DNA of 64,000 nt. It comes from Desulfotignum sp. GTDB lineage: Bacteria > Desulfobacterota > Desulfobacteria > Desulfobacterales > Desulfobacteraceae. Below, piece by piece: positions 16,701 to 24,148 of this stretch. The stretch is taken from positions 1-64,000 of the forward strand of contig JAIPDL010000005.1 in the NCBI GenBank assembly GCA_021737695.1, written 5' to 3'. Positions within the stretch are counted from its first letter, which is position 1. Each line of letters begins with the position of its first letter. The position numbers and the translations under genes were made by a program. Below the pieces are notes generated by a model. That model was not told the DNA's origin. It made no database searches and saw only the letters and a program-made list of their open reading frames with translations.

Positions 16701-19207
16701 TATCTGCGGCCGGTCAGGATGATCAGGTTGCCGTGGTCGTTGGTTTTGGGCGCTCCCGGCACGGTAATCTCCAGACTCTTCCGGCCCGAGGTGATCTGGG
16801 CGCTGATCGTGGCGCCGCCCGGCGCATGGGCCGACAGCCGACCCAGGGGGCTGATGCTGAGCACCTGGGGGTTGGAAGTGAACCACTCCACGGACACGTC
16901 GCTCAAGTTGGAGAGATTGAAGGGAGTACCAAAGGGCGAATTGTAGATCAGTTGCAGAAAAACCGACTCTTCCGCCGCCAGGCTGGCGGGCGCCGACTGG
17001 CCGTCGATGGTCTGGATCACCAGGTCGTTTGAATCGATGGCCGCCAGATCAAGGGTGGAGAAGTTGATTGCACCGGGCAGCTCCGAGGCTTCGCTACCGG
17101 TATATACCCACAGGGTGTAGTTGCCGGGCTGCTGCGGGGAGGGCAGAACCAGATCGAGACTGTTCCCGCTGTTCACCGTTACGCCGGACAGCTCCACGGG
17201 CAGGGGCACGATGACCAGACCGCTGTTCCAGTCCCCCACCAGGGCCTTGTCGCCGAAGGGAAACACCCGGCGGGCCGAGCCCAGGGTGTCCACCGCGCCC
17301 ATTAAACCCGGTTTTGCCGGATCGCTGACATCCAGAACCAGAATTCCGTAAGCGCAGTTGGCCACGTAGGCGGTATTGCCGGCCACGGTCATATCCCAGG
17401 CCCAGGCCCCGCTTTCCAATTTGATCTCACCGATGATCTTCGGGTCCAGGGGCAGACTGATATCCACCAGCTGTATCCCACCGAGCCGGTCGGCCACATA
17501 GGCCACCTGGCCGATGATCCGCACACTCCAGGCATCGCCGGGGGTGTCCACCGTGCCCTTTATCTGCGGATTCGCGGGATCGGAAATATCAATTACCTGC
17601 AATCCGCTGGTATCGTCGGCCACGTAAACGTAATTACCGGCCACGGCAACTCCGCGGGCAAAACCGGGGGTATCTGCCGAGCCGACAATCTTCATCTGTT
17701 GTGAATCTTTGATATCGATAATCTGCAACCCGCTATTCCCATCCGCCAGAAAGGCAGTATCATCCTGGATGACAAAACGCATGGCACTGCCGGGGGTGTC
17801 GATGGCGGCGAAAAACTGCGGATCCGCAGGATCGCTGACATTCAGCAACTGCAACCCCGATTCCTCATTGGCCACATAGGCGACATCGTCGATCACCGCC
17901 ACCTCATGGAGCGGACTGGCGGCAGCAGCGCTGCCCACCAGTTGCGGCTGGGCGGGATCGCTGATATCGATGATCCGCAAGCCATAGTTCAGATCGGTGA
18001 CATAGGCGAGATTGCCGACCAGATCCAGTGCCGAGGTGTCGTTATCGGCAAGGCCGCTGACATCATCAACCGGCCCGGTATCCATCCGTCCGATGGCCGG
18101 CGGCGGGGTGGGGGAACTGATGTCGATCAGGCGCAACCCTTTCCACTCATCCGCCACATAGGCGGTATTATCCTCGACCGCAAGGTCATACGCCCAGCCC
18201 GGTGTATCCACGGAACCGGCCAGCCGAAGATCGGCCGGTTCCGTGGCATCGATCATCTGCACGCCGCCCCGCCAGTCGGCAACATACAGCGTCTGGTCAA
18301 CGGCGGTGATATTGTACGCCTTGCCGGAGGTGAGCAGGGTATCCAGCAGGACCGGGGTTTCCGGATCAGTGACATCCACGGCAATGACCCCTTTTTCCCC
18401 GGCAGCGATAAAGGCGGTATTGTCGATAACTGCCACCCCCTGGAACAGGCCAAGGTCATAGTCGACAAACTTGCCGAGCAGCTTGGGCGCTGCAGGGGTG
18501 GCGACATCGATAATCAGCAGGGTGCCGTAATCAACGGCATAGGCAACGGAACCGGCAACCGCAGCCCGAAATGTCCCGCCTTCCCCGAGGAAAGAACCCG
18601 TGACTGCCGTGTTTTCAGGCGCATCTGGATCGAAGCTGATGAGCCACAACCCCAGCCCGTCGGAAAGAAAGACATTGTTGCCGGAGACCGTGACGCCGTT
18701 GGTAAAATTCGCCCCCGAAGGTTTCAAGGTGCTGATCTCCACCGGTTCAGCCGGGTTTGAGATATCCAGAACAGCCAGGCCCAGTTGATTGTCCGCCATA
18801 AAAAGGTGGTTTCCGGCAACCTTGATATCCATGCTGTGAAACTTGCCGCCCGCGGGTTGCATGGAATGTATGATAACCGGATTGTGCGGATCGCTGACAT
18901 CCACCACATGCAACATCCCTCCCCAATCCACGGCAAAGGCATAATCACCGGCCACGGCCACGGCCTGGGCTTTAAACCCCGGCGTGAGCACACTGCCGTT
19001 ACTTGACTTTTTGTTGCCGATATCAAGGATCATCGAGACGCGGGTCTCGTCTTCGAACCCTTCCCCCTTGACGGTCACCTCCAGGGCCTGGCCCATCACC
19101 CCCTGGTTGGGGTACACCGATTCCAGGACCGGCGCCGCCCAGGCAGGGACAGCCATAATAAGCCAACAAAAGACCAGCCGTTGTAACCACACCACTCGCG
19201 ATGTCAT
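13769..19207 (-). CDS. giant secreted protein: beta-propeller, two caspase/C13-like protease domains, two WKW repeats
   Basis: I chose the ATG at 19207, preceded by GAGGAGAG (1,812 aa). The signal peptide ends near 'AWAAP'. In order: an IPT/TIG-like domain (about 20-70, 'VYPNQGVMGQALEVTVKGEG'); more than ten LVIVD-type propeller blades (about 75-665, each with 'VDISDPANP'-like words); a BIG2-like domain ('SVEWFTSNPQVLSISPLG'); caspase/C13-like domain 1 (about 826-1070) with 'YLLDHGVSS' and 'VVESCYAGHW'; a second BIG2-like domain; caspase/C13-like domain 2 (about 1286-1519) with 'QLVGHGYLD' and 'LAEACYSGNW'; and two WKW repeats ending 'EAVVLQ'. Both His-Cys dyads are intact. It is probably exported and cleaves proteins at the surface or outside the cell, with the propeller as a binding platform. 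Target and cleavage preference are unknown. Its composition is more GC-rich than its flanks. Confidence 0.87.
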   Translation of the reverse strand: MTSRVVWLQRLVFCWLIMAVPAWAAPVLESVYPNQGVMGQALEVTVKGEGFEDETRVSMILDIGNKKSSNGSVLTPGFKAQAVAVAGDYAFAVDWGGMLHVVDVSDPHNPVIIHSMQPAGGKFHSMDIKVAGNHLFMADNQLGLAVLDISNPAEPVEISTLKPSGANFTNGVTVSGNNVFLSDGLGLWLISFDPDAPENTAVTGSFLGEGGTFRAAVAGSVAYAVDYGTLLIIDVATPAAPKLLGKFVDYDLGLFQGVAVIDNTAFIAAGEKGVIAVDVTDPETPVLLDTLLTSGKAYNITAVDQTLYVADWRGGVQMIDATEPADLRLAGSVDTPGWAYDLAVEDNTAYVADEWKGLRLIDISSPTPPPAIGRMDTGPVDDVSGLADNDTSALDLVGNLAYVTDLNYGLRIIDISDPAQPQLVGSAAAASPLHEVAVIDDVAYVANEESGLQLLNVSDPADPQFFAAIDTPGSAMRFVIQDDTAFLADGNSGLQIIDIKDSQQMKIVGSADTPGFARGVAVAGNYVYVADDTSGLQVIDISDPANPQIKGTVDTPGDAWSVRIIGQVAYVADRLGGIQLVDISLPLDPKIIGEIKLESGAWAWDMTVAGNTAYVANCAYGILVLDVSDPAKPGLMGAVDTLGSARRVFPFGDKALVGDWNSGLVIVPLPVELSGVTVNSGNSLDLVLPSPQQPGNYTLWVYTGSEASELPGAINFSTLDLAAIDSNDLVIQTIDGQSAPASLAAEESVFLQLIYNSPFGTPFNLSNLSDVSVEWFTSNPQVLSISPLGRLSAHAPGGATISAQITSGRKSLEITVPGAPKTNDHGNLIILTGRRYPEETLEQYFAGMANAVYQTFYQRGFDHDDISYFSAYGSQTLPGTQTLISDREFGVSEGGLQAEIIEAITTWAPAQDNDGPLYLYLLDHGVSSQAVLSMSTGSPLYGSAVQKALTEFEEDTGRPVIVVVESCYAGHWLTALDGGKRVVIAGASAQQAVNLPTDNPLSFSHYFFEALGRGNSFQQAFDIATTQTQALAFAAGQSPQLAAGGNDLDQQYLVGSFASKGMTPLFTGHTGKDAPVLINQYESLTLEASLNMPYADGFEVWVDITPPGVFQQQLADSDATPYVTPQKVVLDYQGEADATAYFGGDKLFGGSAALFDQPGVYDLVYFAKNISGQLLHSEHVAVSVQADTGKVVAGAVQILPSAGGTLPVEFQPGQESSLIVSLVGTTTPLEVAWFSSNPGVVSVDNSGKLSAISPGQAKITAIYNGGTISYEISVAGEPGKKSFGNLLLVAGLGQGELGGAGLSKTFCNIALTAYRMFHNRGLSHDDIYYLSPYGTQKLPGSAFDLVDGVFGGSDASAADLLTGAITGWAAGQANSGPLYVQLVGHGYLDYFVVSAGSQLAITALKTALDAFQTATGRAVVVLAEACYSGNWLDTLQGENRLIITSNDANSYNVPTTHHQNTFTAYLAEELSKGVTLATAFESAEAKVEINQQTPQQSSANAPALWDNPLVGGFASASASFFTDYSGKDGTLVPNSEGTLTLNGSADIVDSTGMNAYAWLVPPQVGQEVQAGETPTCQAVKINFAIQPGTGEITFSGAIEGLNEPGQYLLTYCLEDSLGEVFSSEPVMFSLGSQSPVTLPLAAGWNLLGTRTSVTVADTFADTAAYASIWKWDAGSWAVYLPGEVEPGSYAAGKGFAGLTTIEPGEGFWVNSLQAGSVTLSGTPASGPLQLTPGWNLVALKDSQETTVAALLSGKTDAVASLWKWQDGGWAVFLPGENDLGAAYAASKGFALLEEITPGEGFWVNATEAVVLQ

Positions 19208-19235
19208 GATTCTCTCCTCATCTTTTATTTTCCTG

Positions 19236-22200
19236 TTATTCCGCAACCACGTACAAAGCGCCGTCCAGGCTGGCGGCGTAGATTCGGCCGGCAGCCACGG
19301 CCGGGGTGGCGATGATGGGGCCGGCGGTTTTCATGGCCCACTGCTGCTTGCCCGTGGCGGCATCCAGGCAGTAGAGGTGGGTGTCTTCGCTGCCGACATA
19401 CACCTTGCCGCCTGCAACCACCGGGGCCGAATAGATCGGACCGGCCGCCGTGAAGCTCCAGAGGGTGGTTGGCGAGGTCCCCGGGGCGCTGGTGATATCA
19501 AAGGCGGTCAGCGTGCCGTTCAGGGTGCTGACCAAAAGGGTCGTTTCCCCCACCAGGGCCGGGCGGCCCACCACGGCGCCGTCCAGTTCCAGGGACCAGA
19601 GCAGGGTGCCGTCATCGGCATCGAGGACGTAGAGGGTCTTGTCCTCCTGATCCACGGTGATGGTGTGGGAGGCCACCTGGGGGCTGAACACCACGGTCTG
19701 ATGATCGTCGGTCGTGGTAAAGGGGTAAACGCTCTCTTCACCGTCGTCGTCAAACAGGGTGACGGTCAGGTTGTTCCCGCCGCCGAAATAGAGCCGACCG
19801 TCTGCCGCCAGGGGAGTGGAGAGGATCCGGGCCGGGAGCGGCGCCTGGTCCGCCGCCGGGAATTGCCATTTGATACTCAGGTTATTCACCCCGCCGCCGG
19901 CCCCGAAGGCATAAAAGTAGCCGTCCCAGCAGCCGAAATGGATATTGTCCCCGGCCAGGGCCGCCGAGCCGGTGATATTGGCGGTGAGATAATCGCTGTT
20001 CAGGGCCCAGCCGCCCGTGTCGAAAAAATAGACCCCGTTATCGTTGCCGCCCAGGCTGAGAACCGTGCCGTTGATCACCGGGGTGGTGACAAAATCATGA
20101 TTCCCCGCGCCGGGGAAGGGGTTGACGGTGTCACTGTACCAGCCGTCGGCCCCCTCTCCCGTTGCCTTGTTCAGGGCGCAAAGCCCGTTGTTCAAAGTGG
20201 CGATATAGAGATGGTTCTCGTCCAGGGCCGGGGAACCGAAGATCGGCCGGCCGCTGTCGAATGACCACTTCAACCCGCCGTCGGCCGTGGCCAGGCAATA
20301 GACCCGGCCATCGACTCCGCCGAAATAGACGCTGTCGCCCGCCACCACGGGGGAACCGTAAAGATTGCCCCCGGTCTGGTGGAACCAGAGGGGGGTGACC
20401 ACAGTGATATCCAGGGTCACCACCCCGGCCACCGGCTCCGGCAGGCTCCTGGCCAGCAGCGGGTCATAGCCCTTGGCTGTGACAATATCCACCACGGCCC
20501 CGGCCAGCAGATCGGCCGGCACCTTGGGGAAGTGGTAAGCGCCCGTGTCATCACTGTCCGTCTTCAGGTCAGCAGGATAGATGATCTGGGGCGGAATCCC
20601 GGCAAAACGAAGGTGGACCTCAGCTTCGGCCAGGGGCTGGCCAAGGTGATCCTGCGCACTCCCCTCGATATCGACCCGGGTCAATGATGTCAGGGTGATC
20701 GGGTCGACCGTCACCGAATCTTCTTCGCCGGTAAACGTCGCCAGGGCACCGCCCCGGTAATAGGCCTCGTGGTGGACAATCAGCGAAGCTTCGCTGAGCA
20801 GGTCGGGAATGCCGAGCTGAAACGAACCGTCTGCCTTGGTGACTGTCAGCTCATCAGCGCCGCGCAGGGTGACCATGGCATCGGCCACGGGCTGGCCGTC
20901 GACGTCCACCACGCTGCCGTTGACCGCCTTCTGGCCGCCAAAGAGAAAAACAAAGGAGTGGAGACCATCCATCACCACCCCTGGGCCCCCATGTACCACC
21001 AGGTCGCCGTTCTCCCCGGCAATGGTTCCCCGGCCCACCAGTTGCCACTGCTTGCCCTCCCCTTCGGTTTCATCCAGGTGGGCAAAGAGATAGATCGCCC
21101 CCAGGCCGGCGCCCAGGGCGGTCTGCATCTCGGTCAGGCTCATCTTGTCGGCACTCAGGTTGACCCCCTTCAGGGTGGCCCGCACCTTGCCGCTGAAACC
21201 GGCTGCCTCTGAACTGGTGGCCTCGCCCAGGGAGTCGCTGAGCAGCACCTGGGCCCCACCCACCAGCAGGCTGCTCTGGGAGGCCCCCAGCAGGGTCTCG
21301 ATGGTCTCATAATCGGGGATGCCCGTCATTTGCTGAAAGGTGACCAGGGCCGCCGTGACATCCTTGGTCAACGCCATATCCGTAATGGTGAGGGCGGCGG
21401 AGGTATTATGAATCACCTTGGGCGTCGCCTTGGCCTCCTCGGCCTGGCTCGCCTCCATGATAAAGAGGTTGGGGTATTCTTTGAATGGTTCTCCGGCGGC
21501 TTTCACCTTGCCCAGGAGCAGATCGTCCTGCCCGTCAAAGAGCGGCTCGGGAAGATCGTCACTCTCTTTTTCGTGCAGCAGGTACAGGCTGCGCCCGGTG
21601 CCGGCGGCCAGGTAACCGCCGGTCAGGGCCGCAAAACCGGGGGCCTGGATGGTGATCTCGGTCCCCGTGGTGCTCTGGTAGCTGAAGAGCCCGTCATGAT
21701 CACTCTCGGCGATCTTGACTCCATTTTTATAGATCGACGCCCCCGGCACTGGGGTCAGCCTGCCGCTCACTTTCGCCAGCACCTTTCCCGCCAGGGATAG
21801 GGGGGGGAAGGTCCCCGTGTCCGCGGCGGCATTGACCCAGACCCCCTCGCAGGGCCCGATCGTGTCCAGGACCCCGAACCCCTTGCTTTCCGCGTAGGCT
21901 TGGCTCTCCGCCTGATCACCGAACAGATGGACCGCCCACGTGTCCCCCTGCCAGGCCCAGGCGCTGGTCACTTTGCTGCTGACGGTGGCAAAAAGGTCAT
22001 CCACCGCGGCCCCCTGGCTGCTCCGCAAGCCCACCAGGTTCCAGCCCGCAGACAGGTTCAAGGTGGGGGGGGTGGAATAGTCCCCCTGCAGAACCAGGGT
22101 GGCCGCCTTTTCGTTGTTGACCCAGAAACCCTGCCCGGCCTCGATGGCTGTCAACGGGGCAAAGCCCTTGCTTTGAGCATAGGCCCCGGCCTTGTCCTCG

Positions 22201-22475
22201 CCGGGAAGACAGACCGCCCAGTTGCCATCCTGCCATTTCCAGACACTAGTGGTATCGCCCCAGACCCCGGCCAGCACCGCCGCCACCCCGGTATCGGCCA
22301 GCTGCAGCGGCGAGTTGATCAGATTCCACCCCTTGACCAGCTCAACACCAACCTCGGCAGCCCGCACCGATTGCGGCATCCAAACCCCAAAAACCAGAAA
22401 CAGCAGAACCATCAGCTTCCTGCCTATCGCCCACCTCGCAGTATTGTCGATATCCTTTTTATATGAAATAACCAT
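19236..22475 (-). CDS. secreted PQQ-like beta-propeller protein with two N-terminal WKW repeats
   Basis: The ATG at 22475 has AGAGGG upstream; an extension to 22514 is open but has no good site. The signal peptide ends near 'QSVRAAEVG'. Two WKW repeats come directly after it ('SVWKWQDGNWAVCLPGEDK' and 'GDTWAVHLFGDQAESQAY'), the reverse of the C-terminal placement in its neighbours. A carboxypeptidase-regulatory-like domain follows ('LTPVPGASIYKNGVKIAES'), then a second one ('VDGQPVADAMVTLRGADEL') and a third. A C-terminal PQQ/YVTN-type propeller spans about 725-1079, with blades such as 'GSPVVAGDSVYFGGVDGRVY' and 'KVYVGSEDTHLYCLDAATG'. No enzyme motif is visible, so it may be a surface scaffold or sensor. 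It lies 28 bases upstream of the giant protease gene, most likely in the same transcript. Confidence 0.83.
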   Translation of the reverse strand: MVISYKKDIDNTARWAIGRKLMVLLFLVFGVWMPQSVRAAEVGVELVKGWNLINSPLQLADTGVAAVLAGVWGDTTSVWKWQDGNWAVCLPGEDKAGAYAQSKGFAPLTAIEAGQGFWVNNEKAATLVLQGDYSTPPTLNLSAGWNLVGLRSSQGAAVDDLFATVSSKVTSAWAWQGDTWAVHLFGDQAESQAYAESKGFGVLDTIGPCEGVWVNAAADTGTFPPLSLAGKVLAKVSGRLTPVPGASIYKNGVKIAESDHDGLFSYQSTTGTEITIQAPGFAALTGGYLAAGTGRSLYLLHEKESDDLPEPLFDGQDDLLLGKVKAAGEPFKEYPNLFIMEASQAEEAKATPKVIHNTSAALTITDMALTKDVTAALVTFQQMTGIPDYETIETLLGASQSSLLVGGAQVLLSDSLGEATSSEAAGFSGKVRATLKGVNLSADKMSLTEMQTALGAGLGAIYLFAHLDETEGEGKQWQLVGRGTIAGENGDLVVHGGPGVVMDGLHSFVFLFGGQKAVNGSVVDVDGQPVADAMVTLRGADELTVTKADGSFQLGIPDLLSEASLIVHHEAYYRGGALATFTGEEDSVTVDPITLTSLTRVDIEGSAQDHLGQPLAEAEVHLRFAGIPPQIIYPADLKTDSDDTGAYHFPKVPADLLAGAVVDIVTAKGYDPLLARSLPEPVAGVVTLDITVVTPLWFHQTGGNLYGSPVVAGDSVYFGGVDGRVYCLATADGGLKWSFDSGRPIFGSPALDENHLYIATLNNGLCALNKATGEGADGWYSDTVNPFPGAGNHDFVTTPVINGTVLSLGGNDNGVYFFDTGGWALNSDYLTANITGSAALAGDNIHFGCWDGYFYAFGAGGGVNNLSIKWQFPAADQAPLPARILSTPLAADGRLYFGGGNNLTVTLFDDDGEESVYPFTTTDDHQTVVFSPQVASHTITVDQEDKTLYVLDADDGTLLWSLELDGAVVGRPALVGETTLLVSTLNGTLTAFDITSAPGTSPTTLWSFTAAGPIYSAPVVAGGKVYVGSEDTHLYCLDAATGKQQWAMKTAGPIIATPAVAAGRIYAASLDGALYVVAE

Positions 22476-22609
22476 GTAACCCTCTGAGATTCTTTCATGA
22501 TTTGTTTTGGGCAACCCTCGGTGAAATACCCGATCGGCCCACGGCCGTTATTGTCGATACCCTTTGACGCGGGAATCCCGCCATCCTTGTGCCCTTTCTC
22601 AGCTTCTTG

Positions 22610-23965
22610 CTACTGCAGAACCACCGCCTCCTTGGCATTGACCCAGAAGCCTTCCCCCGGGTCGATGGCGGTCAGAACCGAAAACCCCTTGGATTCGGCA
22701 TAGGCGGCGGCGCTGTTGTCCGTCGGCTGGCGGCAGAGGCTGACCAGGTTCCAGCCGCTGTCCAGATAGACCTGGCAGGAGTCGGTTGGCAGGCCCCCGG
22801 TCAGGGTCACCGTTTTCTGCTCCGAGTTGACCATGTTCCCGTCGCTGTCCATGGCGAAAACCATGACCTGGTAGGCGCCCGGGGTGGTGAAGCTGGTGGT
22901 GAAGTCCGGCGGCATCACCACGGCCCAGACCTCTTCCAGCCCCTCCAGATCGCTCACCATGGACCGGATCTTGATCTTGCTCTCATCCTGGACCTGGGCG
23001 GTGATCCCCCCGCTGATCACCGGCAGGGCGCTGGCCATCTGGAAGTTGCCCCCCAGATGAATGGCCTCGGCAATTCCGGTGGTATCGGCAAGGAGCGGGG
23101 TCTGATTCTTCCAGGGAGAAGGGAGAATCTTCAACTTGGTGGTGGTGCTGTTGAAGCTGTTCTTGAGATTCCCCCCGGAGAGCAGGCTGCTGAACATGAA
23201 CTTGCCAAAGGGAAATTGCTTGGTGAGAAAGGCGTTCTTGCCTTTTTCAGCGCTGGCGACAATCACCCGCTTTGCCTTGGCCAGGAAGGGGATAAAGTTC
23301 CCCGACTGGCAGGCCTCGATGATCACCACCACCTGGCGGCCGGTGGCATCCTGGAAGTCGGCCAGCCACTGATCGAAGTCGGCGGCATAGAGCCAGCCCG
23401 ATGGCCCCTGGTCTTGAACCATAAAGACCTCGAAGGCGCCATGGTCGATCATGATCAGATAGAGGGGTCCCTCCGTGGTGGAGAGCGGGGTCCAGGTGGT
23501 GATGGCATATTCAAGGTCGATCGGCTCTGGATTGGGCAGATAGACGATACCCGCCTCGGCTTCATGGCTGAGATAGTAGATATCTTCGGCCGTAAAACCG
23601 CGTTTGGTCAGCACCTCATAGGCGTAATCGGCCAGCGTGTCGATCACATCCCACAGGTTGTCGCTGTTGCCCCCACCGGCCAGGATAATGGCGTTCCCCC
23701 GGGCCTGGTCAAACTCGGGGTTGACGTCGGGAAGCCCCACCGTGACCAGGATCGCGCTGCTCAAGCTGCCCTTGGCCGCGCTGATGCTTACCGTGCCGAA
23801 GGCCTTGGCCGTGATCTTGCCAAAGACGTCAATATCGACGATGGACGGGTCAGAGGAACTCCAGGTCACCTCCAGGGTCAGATTTTTGGTGGATTGATCG
23901 ACATACACCCCGGCTGCGGAGAGACTGCCCCCCACCCCGGTCCCAGTTTTACCTTGATCATTCAT
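22610..23965 (-). CDS. caspase/C13-like protease protein, 5'-truncated, with shortened WKW repeat
   Basis: Begins inside a BIG2-like domain ('LTLEVTWSSSDPSIVDIDVF') with no signal peptide and no clear ribosome-binding site. In its neighbours this domain lies deep inside a secreted protein, so the 5' end is probably missing. A caspase/C13-like domain follows (about residues 89-315) with 'LIMIDHGAFE' and 'VIIEACQSGNF', so the His-Cys dyad is intact. A beta domain and one WKW repeat end the protein. That repeat has 'GWNLVSL' and 'GEGFWVNAKEAVVLQ' but lacks the central WKW/WAVYLPGE part, consistent with an in-frame deletion. It may be a decaying copy of the giant protease gene or a spare protease module. 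Whether it is expressed or exported is doubtful. Confidence 0.7.
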   Translation of the reverse strand: MNDQGKTGTGVGGSLSAAGVYVDQSTKNLTLEVTWSSSDPSIVDIDVFGKITAKAFGTVSISAAKGSLSSAILVTVGLPDVNPEFDQARGNAIILAGGGNSDNLWDVIDTLADYAYEVLTKRGFTAEDIYYLSHEAEAGIVYLPNPEPIDLEYAITTWTPLSTTEGPLYLIMIDHGAFEVFMVQDQGPSGWLYAADFDQWLADFQDATGRQVVVIIEACQSGNFIPFLAKAKRVIVASAEKGKNAFLTKQFPFGKFMFSSLLSGGNLKNSFNSTTTKLKILPSPWKNQTPLLADTTGIAEAIHLGGNFQMASALPVISGGITAQVQDESKIKIRSMVSDLEGLEEVWAVVMPPDFTTSFTTPGAYQVMVFAMDSDGNMVNSEQKTVTLTGGLPTDSCQVYLDSGWNLVSLCRQPTDNSAAAYAESKGFSVLTAIDPGEGFWVNAKEAVVLQ

Positions 23966-24148
23966 AGGGACAAAAACTTTCGTTTAGTCACCCAGATCAT
24001 CAATCAAACCTCCGCATCCTAAACCATACCGCCCATCTGATATCGGCACACCTTGTTGTGTTCATATCAGGTGAGGGGAAACCGGTCAAGCAAAAATCAG
24101 ACCTTTCGTTCTCATGGCCTGACCCTGTTATGCCCGAAAAAAAGCATA

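Noticed and set aside
22589-24022. 477-aa plus-strand frame opposite the third caspase-like gene
   Set aside because: The minus strand holds clear BIG2 and caspase-like motifs. The plus frame has a low-complexity Gly/Asp/His composition without domains.
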